From: a bacterium
GTDB lineage: Bacteria; Zixibacteria; MSB-5A5; GN15; FEB-12
Direction of reading: 5' to 3'
Assembly (NCBI GenBank): GCA_016708025.1
Contig: JADJGQ010000001.1
Span: 124,001-188,000 of the forward strand
Length of the DNA: 64,000 bases
In this document: in pieces, positions 26,616-34,986 of the stretch
Numbering within the stretch: the stretch's first letter is position 1
Layout: every line of letters begins with the position of its first letter
Made by a program: the position numbers and the translations under genes
The notes under the pieces: generated by a model
Databases searched by the model: none
The model's input: the letters and a program-made list of their open reading frames with translations, nothing else
What the model was told of the DNA's origin: nothing

Positions 26616-27280
26616 TGTCTCGTGAATCTCAGATGCGAAAGCGGGAACGGGCCGCCAAACTAGTCGCACTCCTCAAGCAGGAGTATCCTGCTCCGAAGAC
26701 CGCTTTGCACTACGACTCAGTTTACCAGCTGCTTTTTGCCGTCATACTTTCAGCCCAGTCGACCGACGTTCGGGTCAACCTGGTGACTCCCGGTCTGTTC
26801 AGGCGATTTCCCACACTCCAAGCATTTGCGACTGCAAAGGTGGAGGAGATCCAACGCGAAATTGCATCAGTTGGTCTGGCTCCATCCAAAGCAAAGGCGA
26901 TCAGAGAATCTGCGCGGCAGATCATCGAAGAATTCGGTGGTGAAGTTCCGCGGCGTCTGGACGACCTCATCAAACTGCGCGGAGTCGGCAGAAAGACAGC
27001 ATCGGTGGTGTTGGGAGCGGGGTTTGGATTGTCGGAAGGGATTGTGGTGGACACACATGTGGCGCGACTAAGCCGACGACTCGGATTGTCTGCAAGAACC
27101 TCACCCGAGCAGATCGAACGCGATCTGATGCAATTGATTGATCGGACCGGCTGGATCGATTTTTCGCACTTGTTGATTCTGCACGGACGAGCACTCTGTT
27201 CGGCGCGCAAACCGAAATGCGCTAGCTGTCCGCTCTCACAACTCTGTCCGTCGGCTAAGACATTCACGCCAAAAAAATAA
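26615..27280 (+). CDS. nth: endonuclease III
   Basis: A base-excision repair glycosylase/AP lyase (221 residues) acting on oxidised pyrimidines. It shows the helix-hairpin-helix LRGVGRKTASVVLG with the catalytic Lys, the catalytic Asp in VVDTHVARLSRRLG, and the C-terminal 4Fe-4S cluster pattern C-x6-C-x2-C-x5-C (CSARKPKCASCPLSQLC). All key residues are intact. The start overlaps the prmC stop. Confidence 0.96.
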   Translation: MSRESQMRKRERAAKLVALLKQEYPAPKTALHYDSVYQLLFAVILSAQSTDVRVNLVTPGLFRRFPTLQAFATAKVEEIQREIASVGLAPSKAKAIRESARQIIEEFGGEVPRRLDDLIKLRGVGRKTASVVLGAGFGLSEGIVVDTHVARLSRRLGLSARTSPEQIERDLMQLIDRTGWIDFSHLLILHGRALCSARKPKCASCPLSQLCPSAKTFTPKK

Positions 27281-27309
27281 GCCGGTGAACGCGAAAGCAA
27301 TCACCGGCT
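27271..27309 (-). terminator. rho-independent terminator of the PEP-CTERM gene
   Basis: On the minus strand a 9-bp stem (AGCCGGTGA/TCACCGGCT) with a 12-base loop is followed by TATTTTTTT. It overlaps the last codons of nth on the other strand. Confidence 0.85.
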
Positions 27310-27333
27310 CAATCTTGCCTGTTCTAAGAGGTC

Positions 27334-27999
27334 TTACTTCTGAGTACGGCGAGCAATTCCCGCACCAACCAGACCGAGACCAAACAACAGCATGGTGGCC
27401 GGTTCCGGCACTCCAGGTGTAGTCGGGTTACCCGGGCCTGCGGTGTAGCTCAAAGCCAGGGACGCACTGTTAATGCGCAGGCTTCTTTCGCCAGCCGTAA
27501 TCGAGACATCAAGAGAACCCTGGTTCCAGAACCCGGGAATGTTGACATCGGTAAGATTAACCAAGGTGTTGTCGCCAAGCAACCCCAGGAAATCCCACCA
27601 CGGGCCATCATTCGAGTTCAAACCACCCCACTGGAAGACACCCTGGAAGGAAACCCAGTTGTCGTTTTCGTCGATTCGTGAACCGTCGATCCAGAGGAGT
27701 GCTCTCTCAATGGTTCCCGGCGGAACCGACAGGTCCCCCGGAAGCGTGTGAGACCAGCTTAAGCTGTGGTCGAGACCAGACTGGGTGCCGATTGTGTAAC
27801 CATCCAAGGGTCCAAGACCAAAGCTGCCGGCGGTATAGAAATCGACATTCGACACGTAATCATACGTGTAGTTATCGTAATCCCACGCCACGCCATGGTT
27901 ATAGGAGATCCACTGGTTGATCTGCGGCAGCGCCATGCTGCTACCCGCCACTGCCATAAGACAGGCGGAGAGAATCAGAATCTTAAGCCATTTGAGCAC
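27334..27999 (-). CDS. PEP-CTERM sorting-signal protein
   Basis: 221 residues with a signal peptide (ILILSACLMAVAGSSMA) and a C-terminal PEP-CTERM tail: VPEPATMLLFGLGLVGAG then IARRTQK. The tail is the substrate mark for an exosortase, which is not in this window. The middle is Trp/Asp/Gly-rich and beta-like, without a recognised domain. GTG is the start codon, with GGAGGG eight bases before. The gene is alone, has its own terminator, and has a -24/-12 promoter upstream (28061-28076). PEP-CTERM proteins are usually extracellular matrix or surface proteins in bacteria that make exopolysaccharide. Confidence 0.9.
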   Translation of the reverse strand: MLKWLKILILSACLMAVAGSSMALPQINQWISYNHGVAWDYDNYTYDYVSNVDFYTAGSFGLGPLDGYTIGTQSGLDHSLSWSHTLPGDLSVPPGTIERALLWIDGSRIDENDNWVSFQGVFQWGGLNSNDGPWWDFLGLLGDNTLVNLTDVNIPGFWNQGSLDVSITAGERSLRINSASLALSYTAGPGNPTTPGVPEPATMLLFGLGLVGAGIARRTQK

Positions 28000-28060
28000 G
28001 AAGATTTCCCTCCAATTGCTCCTGTTTAAGGTGAAAGATTCTATAGAACGATTTATTTAG

Positions 28061-28076
28061 AGCAAACACAGTGCCA
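28061..28076 (-). promoter_or_regulatory. sigma-54 (-24/-12) promoter of the PEP-CTERM gene
   Basis: Minus-strand TGGCAC (28076-28071), five bases, TTGCT (28065-28061), the exact spacing of the sigma-54 consensus. The predicted start near 28050 leaves a ~50-base leader before the GTG at 27999. This is in the 28000-28344 gap, which otherwise holds the inverted repeat at 28172-28197, nested short repeats at 28090-28119 and the ferritin-gene terminator. Confidence 0.75.
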
Positions 28077-28171
28077 ACCCCCGGATTAAGTAAGCCCGTA
28101 TTGCTGTTCAATAACTTACCCTGAATTGGCCACCGTCAGGACCTAAATTACTGCACTGGTTGTCATAAATA

Positions 28172-28197
28172 GAACCATAAGCTGTGCAGAATGGTTC
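28172..28197. promoter_or_regulatory. inverted repeat, possible enhancer site for a sigma-54 activator
   Basis: GAACCAT (28172-28178) and ATGGTTC (28191-28197) form a perfect 7-bp inverted repeat with a 12-base centre. It lies roughly 120-150 bases upstream of the predicted sigma-54 start, the usual place for activator sites. Its role is inferred. Confidence 0.45.
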
Positions 28198-28286
28198 ATC
28201 CTTTTCCCTCATAAAGGATGGTTCTGGTCGATTTTTGCACACGTTTGGCGACCTCAAGAACCTGCCGAATCCTGCCTACAGCCAAC

Positions 28287-28313
28287 AAAAAACGGCGGTT
28301 CGGAGACCGCCGT
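28287..28313 (-). terminator. rho-independent terminator of the ferritin-like gene
   Basis: Minus-strand stem ACGGCGGT/ACCGCCGT followed by TTTTTTG, 32 bases beyond the stop at 28345. Confidence 0.88.
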
Positions 28314-28344
28314 CGGAGAAACCTTAGGGAAGCCGGATGGGTGC

Positions 28345-28840
28345 CTAGTACTCTTCCAGGTTGGTCCATTCGGCATTTTCGAGCCACTGTTTGGGACGAT
28401 CGAGGAAATGAATCACATTGTCCATCGTTACCCAGTGGCGGTGCTCTTCGTCGGCAATTTTGTGAAGAATGACGGCCTGTTCAGGCTTGCTTACTTCTTT
28501 CGCTTTTTCCCGATAAAATGCTTCGGTCTTTCTTCTCGACTTCGCGGGCCTCTTCCCAGACCAAGCGAGCATCGGGCGGGAAAGCATAGTTTTTGTTCTC
28601 AGCGCGCAATGACTCGAAGACATTTTTCACTGTCGCCAGGATGTTGGTCTTTTCTGCCTCTTTGTATTCCGCGAAATGACCATCTTTGAGCGCCTTGAAA
28701 ATATTGTAGTGCTTCTGCTCGTCATCGGCCAGTTCCAGCAGGATCCGTTTCAGTTCCGGTGAAGTGGCTTTATTGGCGTGCTCGATATAAAACAGCCGGC
28801 CGTCCATCTCCATCTTCATCGCATACTCGAATATGTCCAT
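28345..28840 (-). pseudogene. ferritin-like/rubrerythrin-family protein, one-base frameshift
   Basis: The start at 28840 has AAGGAG seven bases upstream and opens MDIFEYAMKMEMDG. The first frame carries the di-iron-type helix LADDEQKHYNIFKAL, then loses homology after EAREVEKK and stops at 28481. The remainder continues in another frame as TEAFYREKAKEVSKPEQA with ADEEHRHWV and ends NLEEY. Dropping one base around 28528-28534 (an AAGAAAGACC stretch on the minus strand) restores a 164-residue protein with both iron-ligand helices. It may be a real inactivation or an assembly error in an A-run. Rubrerythrins reduce peroxide in anaerobes. Confidence 0.7.
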
Positions 28841-28867
28841 CGCCCAACTCCTTAATTGCAGATTAGT

Positions 28868-28906
28868 TTTGTCTGACAAAGTACGGAACGGCGACAATCT
28901 TGTCAA
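28868..28906 (-). promoter_or_regulatory. promoter of the ferritin-like gene with repeated TTGTC half-sites
   Basis: Minus-strand -35 TTGACA (28906-28901), 17-base spacer, -10 TACTTT (28883-28878). Two inverted repeats built from the same half-site overlap it: TTTGTC-T-GACAAA (28868-28880) at the -10 and GACAA-TC-TTGTC (28893-28904) at the -35. This looks like a repressor operator pair. Confidence 0.55.
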
Positions 28907-28996
28907 TCAGTATTGAGAAAGTATTCACAAGGCGCGGTTTGCGATGGTCCATGTAACATGACTTGTGCCTGCCAGATAAATGGCTATTATGGGGTT

Positions 28997-29971
28997 ATGA
29001 ATTGGGTACGCTCTAGCGTGGCACTCTGTTTGGTCTTGCTTTTCTCGATGGCCACACTTTCGGCGCAGGAGCAGTCGCCGACAGTGGAACATCGGTACGC
29101 CCGGATCTATCTGGACAACCCCGGTCAGATGGCAGCCGTGGATTCTTCACTGGTAATTGCGCAGCAAAAGTTAGAACGGTTGCTGCGCGATACCATGAAT
29201 TACCGCCCGGACTTGTATGTAGTGGGGGATGCCGAGCGTTTCGACCAGCTAATTGGGGGGAAATTTCCGGATTGGGGGGCTGCCGCTGCCATTCCAACGC
29301 GCGGACGAATTGTCATCAAATCCCCGGACAGATTTGTCATCCAGAAATCGCTATCCGAGTTGGTGGCGCATGAGTATTCGCATCTTGCACTGGCTGATCG
29401 ACTCGGCATTCGCGAAGCGCCGCGCTGGCTGGACGAGGGAATCGCCATGTATGTGGCGGCGGAATGGGGTTGGTCGCAAAATCTGGCCATGAGCAAAGCG
29501 GCGATCTTTCGCCAGTTTATTACCTTGTCGGATATTGATAGGGTAAACCGATTTACTGCCGGCAAGGCGGAGGTCGCGTATGCTCAGTCTTATCTGGCGG
29601 TCAAGTATTTCGTTGACCAGTACGGCCTGGATGCGCTTACTATCCTGCTTGATGATATCGCTTCCGGGAAACGGCTCGACTCAGCGCTAATGCGATCGAC
29701 CGGGTCGAATCTGGATGCATTCGAGATTGAATACCATGAGTATTTGACGCAACGCTATAACCTGACGAGTTTTCTGATGGATACCTTCTGGCTCTGGATC
29801 TTCCTGGCCTTTGTAGTTGTGATCGGCGGCTTCATGAAGTACCGCCGTCGCCGGCAATACTACAAGAAATGGGAGGAGCAGGAGCGTCTCGAATCGACGG
29901 ACTTTCAGTACGGCAAAGGGCGGGCCGAAGAGGTCGATCCCGATGAGGATGATGAACCGTGGCGTCGCTAA
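28997..29971 (+). CDS. exported zinc metallopeptidase (peptidase MA-like), membrane-anchored
   Basis: 324 residues from ATG 28997 (a longer frame from 28913 has an unlikely Cys-rich start). Signal peptide SVALCLVLLFSMATLSA. The gluzincin motif is intact: LVAHEYSHLALADRL, followed by APRWLDEGIAMYVA, where the Glu 20-30 residues on is the third ligand. A transmembrane helix at about residues 265-288 (FWLWIFLAFVVVIGGFM) is followed by a basic, acidic-ending cytoplasmic tail (EEVDPDEDDEPWRR). It overlaps the acyltransferase start by 13 bases. The substrate is unknown. Confidence 0.8.
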   Translation: MNWVRSSVALCLVLLFSMATLSAQEQSPTVEHRYARIYLDNPGQMAAVDSSLVIAQQKLERLLRDTMNYRPDLYVVGDAERFDQLIGGKFPDWGAAAAIPTRGRIVIKSPDRFVIQKSLSELVAHEYSHLALADRLGIREAPRWLDEGIAMYVAAEWGWSQNLAMSKAAIFRQFITLSDIDRVNRFTAGKAEVAYAQSYLAVKYFVDQYGLDALTILLDDIASGKRLDSALMRSTGSNLDAFEIEYHEYLTQRYNLTSFLMDTFWLWIFLAFVVVIGGFMKYRRRRQYYKKWEEQERLESTDFQYGKGRAEEVDPDEDDEPWRR

Positions 29972-30855
29972 GCCATCAAATCGAATATATGGTCACACTG
30001 GGCATGGCCAAGTATGCGCAGCGATTATCGGAGGAAAAGGCCGATCGGTTGGGAATAAGGCTCGGCGGCCTGATGTACCATGTACTGCGAAGCAGAAGAG
30101 CGGTAGCGCTCGACAACCTCAGAAAGGCCTTGGGGAACGAATACTCTGAGGAAGAACTGCAGGAGATCGCGCGCAAGGTGTTTGCAAATATCGGTCAGAC
30201 ACTCGTGGAATTTTCTCGCTTCAAGCAACTTGGTTTGGCCGGAGTACGTCGCTTGGTAACTGGACCCGGCGAAGAGATGCTCGCCCGAGCCTACGCGGAA
30301 GGGAAGGGAGGGATCATGCTGACCGCCCATTTTGGTAATTGGGAGATTATGGGGGCATGGGTTGCCGCTGTTGGCTATCCGACGGACTTTCTTGTCGGGC
30401 GACAGCATAATCAAAAGGTCGATAAACTTCTCTTGAGTTACCGCAGTGAAATGAAGGTAGGTCTGATTCCGCTGGCGACTGCGGCGCGGTCGGTCTTCAA
30501 GACTCTCAAGGCCAATCGGATCGCCGGGATAGTGGCCGATCAGCATGCCCCGGGCAGTGGGAGTGTGATAATTGATTTCTTTGGGCGGCCTGCCGCGTGG
30601 GCTAAGGGACCAGCGTTGTTTTCCATACGTGCCGGCGCACCAATTTTGCCGTACCTGCTTCGTCGCGAGCGATACGACAAGCATGTGCTCATTCCCGGAG
30701 AGCCAATCTACCCACCCAATTCCGGTGACGAAGAGAAAGATATCGAGACAATGTTGGTTGCCTATGCCCGTTTCGTCGAGAAATGGGTAAGGAAGTATCC
30801 CGACCAGTGGATGTGGACACACCGTCGTTGGAAACTTGACTCTCCTGCAACCTGA
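29959..30855 (+). CDS. lysophospholipid/lipid A acyltransferase (LpxL/HtrB-like)
   Basis: 298 residues of the LpxL/LpxM superfamily, membrane-associated enzymes that add secondary acyl chains to lipid A precursors. The catalytic HX4E is in TAHFGNWEIMGAWV, and ADQHAPGSG matches the second conserved block. It starts with GTG inside the end of the peptidase gene (13-base overlap). Other LPS genes (waaF, rfaE1, rfaE2) are within 12 kb, which supports a role in LPS. Confidence 0.87.
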   Translation: MASLSHQIEYMVTLGMAKYAQRLSEEKADRLGIRLGGLMYHVLRSRRAVALDNLRKALGNEYSEEELQEIARKVFANIGQTLVEFSRFKQLGLAGVRRLVTGPGEEMLARAYAEGKGGIMLTAHFGNWEIMGAWVAAVGYPTDFLVGRQHNQKVDKLLLSYRSEMKVGLIPLATAARSVFKTLKANRIAGIVADQHAPGSGSVIIDFFGRPAAWAKGPALFSIRAGAPILPYLLRRERYDKHVLIPGEPIYPPNSGDEEKDIETMLVAYARFVEKWVRKYPDQWMWTHRRWKLDSPAT

Positions 30856-30947
30856 GCTGTAGCTCAAACGTACATAGTATGTTGTGATGGCGAGCGAGTG
30901 GTATCCGCTCCTGCGCGACGCTGCATTCTGAACTGGAAGGGAACTGT

Positions 30948-32207
30948 GTGAAAAAGTATATCTTTATCGTGGTCGTGCTTGTGGTGATCCTCGGCGGATA
31001 CTACGGGGTTGAGGCGATCTTTACTCCCAAAATCGATATCCCGACCGCCAACGTCAGCAAGGGTGAGTTTATCATCTCGTTGCGAGCGACCGGCGAGGTT
31101 GACGCCAAGCGGGCATTTTCGGTCACTGCGCCGCGCATTCGTGGCCTGCAGATCACCTGGCTGGCACCCGAAGGATCCATGGTACAGAAGGGGGATCCGA
31201 TAATCCGCTTTGATGCAACCCAGCAGCTCGCCGATCTCACCGATAACGAGTCATCCCTGAAGATTAATAGGACTTCGCTGGAACGGGCCAAACAGGAACT
31301 GGCGATCCAGGAGAAGCAACTGACGCTTGAACTCCAAAAGGCCGAACGAAACTACGACGAGAAAAAGCATGATGCACCCAAGCTCGCCGAGGAAGCCAAA
31401 CTGGAGCTTGAGCTGGCCAAACTGAATTTTAATGCCAAGCTGGAACAGATCAGGTCCGATGTTTCAAAGGCCGAACTGGAAGTCAAACGGGCGGAAGATA
31501 AAACCAATCTGGCGCGAAAAGAGATGGAGCAGACCACGGTGATCGCTCCGATCCCCGGCATGGTGGTGTATCTGGAGATATGGAAGGGGGGATCGATGGG
31601 GAAAGTACAGGAGGGGGACTCTCCCTGGCCGGGACAGGGGATCATCAATCTTCCTGATCTGTCAGAGATGGTGGTCAAGGCTACCGTTTCCGAGGTGGAT
31701 GCTGCGAAAGTTGATTCTGGCCAGAAAGTGATCGTGACCCTCGATGCGATGCCGGAGAAGATCTACGATGGCACCGTTATCAAGAAGGGGACACTCGCGC
31801 GCAAAAAGGATTACAACTCGAAGGTGAATGTTTTTGATATAGACGTAGCGATCGCCAACCATGACGATATGTTTAAGCCGGGAATGTCTGCCTCTTGTCG
31901 GATCATTCAGGAGAAGCTGGACAATATCGTGTATGTGCCGTTGGAGGCCGTATTCGAGAAGAGTGGTTCCACCATCGTTTACCTGGAGAATAAGAAGCAG
32001 CAGAAGGTAGAGCTGGGCCGCAAGAATGATATGCAGATCGAAGTTGTCTCCGGCTTGGACGGTGACGAGACGATCTGTCTTGTTGATCCGGAGGCAGGCA
32101 GCACGTTGCCTGGCGATAAGGCTACGGAGCCGGAGATGAACAAGGGGAGTGAATCGTCCGGTTCAGCGGGTGGTGGCAATCGTCCTGGTCGCGGCAGAGG
32201 CCGCTGA
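30948..32207 (+). CDS. HlyD/MacA-type periplasmic adaptor
   Basis: 419 residues. One N-terminal membrane helix (YIFIVVVLVVILGGYYG) precedes a lipoyl-like half (VTAPRIRGLQITWLAPEGS), a long alpha hairpin rich in Lys, Glu and Leu (about residues 105-190), the second lipoyl half and a beta-barrel domain. The tail is Gly/Arg-rich. It shares a one-base overlap with the FtsX-type permease and is followed by a TolC-like gene, so it should bridge inner and outer membrane parts of an export system. GTG start. Confidence 0.88.
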   Translation: MKKYIFIVVVLVVILGGYYGVEAIFTPKIDIPTANVSKGEFIISLRATGEVDAKRAFSVTAPRIRGLQITWLAPEGSMVQKGDPIIRFDATQQLADLTDNESSLKINRTSLERAKQELAIQEKQLTLELQKAERNYDEKKHDAPKLAEEAKLELELAKLNFNAKLEQIRSDVSKAELEVKRAEDKTNLARKEMEQTTVIAPIPGMVVYLEIWKGGSMGKVQEGDSPWPGQGIINLPDLSEMVVKATVSEVDAAKVDSGQKVIVTLDAMPEKIYDGTVIKKGTLARKKDYNSKVNVFDIDVAIANHDDMFKPGMSASCRIIQEKLDNIVYVPLEAVFEKSGSTIVYLENKKQQKVELGRKNDMQIEVVSGLDGDETICLVDPEAGSTLPGDKATEPEMNKGSESSGSAGGGNRPGRGRGR

Positions 32208-33502
32208 TGGATTATCGTCAGATCGCCAAGGTCTCGCTCGAATCTCTCGGCGCTCATAAACTACGAACCACGCTCACCATGCTCGGCGTCATTTTCGGCG
32301 TCGCGGCAGTGATCGCCATGTTGTCGATCGGAGAAGGGGCCAAGCAGGAGGCACTCGAGCAGATCTCCATTCTCGGCATCAATAATATCATCGTTAATTC
32401 CAAGATGCTGGATGAGACCGAGGAGGCCGAATCGGGAAGTCAGCGGTCGCAGGGTCTGTCGATCGCCGATGGAGAGAATATCGCTCAATTTGCCGACCTG
32501 ATCGAGAATGTCGTGCCACAGCGGTTCGAGGCGATCAGTTCGGTCAGCAGCGGTGGCAGTCAGTGTCCCGCCCGCATTGTCTCCACTACACCCGAGTTTG
32601 TTTACTCGTCTTCGATAGAAGTGGAATACGGCCGCTTCATTACTCATATCGATAACGCAGATTTCGCCCAGGTCTGTGTGCTTGGCTCCAAAACCAAGCG
32701 AGCGCTCTTTGCCTTTGATAATCCGATCGGCAAATCTCTTCGCATCAGTGATCTCGAGTTCACTGTGGTAGGCGTGATGGCGGACAAGTATATCGGGCGC
32801 GGCAAGGTCGAAGGACTGGAGCTGAAGAACTTCAACGAAGATATCTATATCCCGCTCAAGACCGCGATGAAGAAATTCGATCGCAAAGCCCCTGCGTCCG
32901 GAGTGCCGGGGATGATGCGGATGGATGAAGAAGAGCAAGAGATCGGCGCGATCCCGGAGCTTGATCAATTGACTATCACGGTCAAGAGTCTTGATAATGT
33001 CGCGGCGGTCAACAAACTGGTGGAGCGGGTACTTCAGCGCAGACATTACAACGTGCCGGACTATGATATAGTTGTGCCGGAATCGTTATTGCGGCAATCC
33101 CAGAAGACACAGCGAATATTCAATATCGTCATGGGGGCGATTGCAGGGCTTTCTCTGTTGGTCGGCGGCATCGGTATCATGAATATCATGCTGGCGACCG
33201 TCCTGGAACGAACCAGAGAGATCGGTGTCCGTCGTGCCGTCGGCGCTACGCGTGCGGATGTGATGCGACAGTTCCTGATCGAGGCGACAATGATCTGCCT
33301 CCTGGGTTGTTCGGTCGGGATCATCGTTGGGCTGCTTATCTCGCGGGTAATTGCGTTTTATGCCGGATGGCCAACGATCGTCTCCCTCTATTCCATAGTC
33401 CTCGCGGTAGGTGTCTCTACTACAGTTGGTATCGTTTTTGGGCTGTACCCGGCGCGCAAAGCGTCGCGCCTTGATGTGATAGAGTCGCTTCGGTACGAAT
33501 GA
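32207..33502 (+). CDS. MacB/FtsX-type ABC transporter permease (no ATPase domain)
   Basis: 431 residues with the MacB-type permease layout: first helix in LRTTLTMLGVIFGVAAVIAML, a large periplasmic domain (about residues 45-290), then three helices near the C-terminus with TREIGVRRAVGATR and GLYPARKASRLDVIESLRYE, both typical of FtsX permeases. The nucleotide-binding domain usually fused or adjacent in MacB systems is absent from this operon. The ATPase must come from elsewhere. The gene sits between HlyD-like and TolC-like genes. Confidence 0.9.
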   Translation: MDYRQIAKVSLESLGAHKLRTTLTMLGVIFGVAAVIAMLSIGEGAKQEALEQISILGINNIIVNSKMLDETEEAESGSQRSQGLSIADGENIAQFADLIENVVPQRFEAISSVSSGGSQCPARIVSTTPEFVYSSSIEVEYGRFITHIDNADFAQVCVLGSKTKRALFAFDNPIGKSLRISDLEFTVVGVMADKYIGRGKVEGLELKNFNEDIYIPLKTAMKKFDRKAPASGVPGMMRMDEEEQEIGAIPELDQLTITVKSLDNVAAVNKLVERVLQRRHYNVPDYDIVVPESLLRQSQKTQRIFNIVMGAIAGLSLLVGGIGIMNIMLATVLERTREIGVRRAVGATRADVMRQFLIEATMICLLGCSVGIIVGLLISRVIAFYAGWPTIVSLYSIVLAVGVSTTVGIVFGLYPARKASRLDVIESLRYE

Positions 33503-33525
33503 TCAGTCAGATGGAGTGATTTCCC

Positions 33526-34986
33526 ATGCATATGGCTAAATTGGCGGTCGGAATAACAGTCTTATCGGTATCTGTGATCGGATCATCTCTCGCTCAGGCA
33601 AGACCGTTGACCCTCGAAGAGGCGACCGATATCGCCCTCAATCGGACCTCTCGCGGCAGCGTGATCAAAGGGGATCTCGAGGTTGCCGAGCAGACTTATC
33701 ATGCCAAACGGATCAACTTCTACGTTCCGGAGATCTCGCTGAACGGTTCGTTGCCGTCGTATGCCGAGGACGAGTCGTATCGGTTCTTTTACGGTTCCCC
33801 TCTCAAGCAGCTCTACAAAACCAACGATCTGGGAATCTCATCCTTCATTCAGCTCAAGCAGGCTCTGATCACCGGTGGCGGATTTGAGATGCGAGCCAAT
33901 TTGACCAAAGCTGAATCCGAGTATCCCAACACGGCTGATCCAGGCTTCTTCTATAACGAGAGGAGCCGTCAGGGTTACTTCCAGTTTTCACTCGATCAAC
34001 CGCTATTGAAGCCCTCGGAATCAAAGTATGACCTGAACAACCGGAAAGATGATTTCCGGATAGCCGAATTGACCAGGGTCGAAGATCTGACTGCTTTGCA
34101 TAAGGAAGTGATCGAGGCATATATCGGGACACTGCAGACCTCGCTCAAGGCGGAAGTGGCGGATGTCAAGTTCAAGTCGGCGCGACTGAAAGCAGAGATC
34201 GATTCAAGCAAAATGCAGGATGGTGTCATTTCGGAGGATACCTGGCTGGCGAGCGCCTCGAGCCGTCTTGATGCGGAGCTGAATCAGTTTGACGCTCAGT
34301 CTCAGTTAGCAGAGAAAAATCGGCAGTTGGCGATCCTGCTGGATATGGAATTGTCCGAACAACTTGAATTGGCAGAGCCGGTGATCGACCAACATGCCTC
34401 GGAGGCATCGCTTCAGGCGGCGATCGCCCAGTGCGAAAACAGTATAGCGGTTCGCAAAGCAGAGCTGCAGTATCAGAAGGCGGAGCGATCTGCCGACTAC
34501 GCAGCGGGAGCGCATGGATTGACCGGGAGTCTGACCGCCAACTATTCCATTGGACGCGGGAAGATCGAGGTCGAAGGACAGCCAAACGACAATATCAATA
34601 CTAATAGCTGGGATGTGGCGTTGAATGTGACCCTGCCGATCTGGGACGGAGGAGCATCGAGCGCGTCCGTCAAAGCGGCCCGACTTACATCCGAAAAATC
34701 CCGGCTCGAGTATCAAAAGGTACTGAAAGCGTCCCGTTCCGATATTGAGTTATTGGTTAACAAATACAATGTCAGTTATCGCAAGTTGTCCGTTCTGCGA
34801 CAGCAGGTTGACCTTGCCGAATCGAAATTCAAGATCGCTGAAGAACGGATGAAAAACGGCGAAATTTCGGAGATTACTTACCTGGAGAGCAAAGTTTTCC
34901 TACTCGAAGCGCAGGACAAGTATTTGGGTGAACTCAAGAACTATCTCTTGAGTAAAGCCGATTTAGATGGCAAATTTGTATCCTGA
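33526..34986 (+). CDS. TolC-family outer-membrane efflux protein
   Basis: 486 residues with a signal peptide (LAVGITVLSVSVIGSSLA) and the outer membrane efflux repeats: long Ala/Glu/Lys/Leu helices (LTLEEATDIALNRTSRG and later LEYQKVLKASRSDIELLVNKY) and barrel segments such as GLTGSLTANYSIGRG. A second in-frame ATG is at 33532. The end overlaps the waaF start by one base. With the two upstream genes it forms a tripartite exporter of unknown substrate. Confidence 0.88.
   Translation: MHMAKLAVGITVLSVSVIGSSLAQARPLTLEEATDIALNRTSRGSVIKGDLEVAEQTYHAKRINFYVPEISLNGSLPSYAEDESYRFFYGSPLKQLYKTNDLGISSFIQLKQALITGGGFEMRANLTKAESEYPNTADPGFFYNERSRQGYFQFSLDQPLLKPSESKYDLNNRKDDFRIAELTRVEDLTALHKEVIEAYIGTLQTSLKAEVADVKFKSARLKAEIDSSKMQDGVISEDTWLASASSRLDAELNQFDAQSQLAEKNRQLAILLDMELSEQLELAEPVIDQHASEASLQAAIAQCENSIAVRKAELQYQKAERSADYAAGAHGLTGSLTANYSIGRGKIEVEGQPNDNINTNSWDVALNVTLPIWDGGASSASVKAARLTSEKSRLEYQKVLKASRSDIELLVNKYNVSYRKLSVLRQQVDLAESKFKIAEERMKNGEISEITYLESKVFLLEAQDKYLGELKNYLLSKADLDGKFVS

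Noticed and set aside
28528..28534. Programmed frameshifting in the ferritin-like gene
   Set aside because: A -1 slip would not reach the needed frame, and no known +1 site or stimulatory structure is evident. An indel is simpler.
28913..28996. Upstream extension of the metallopeptidase gene
   Set aside because: The added residues are Cys-rich and precede the signal peptide. The ATG at 28997 gives a normal exported protein.
29019..29033. Near match to a sigma-54 promoter (TGGCAC-N5-TTGG)
   Set aside because: It is inside the coding start of the metallopeptidase gene and lacks the final TTGC.
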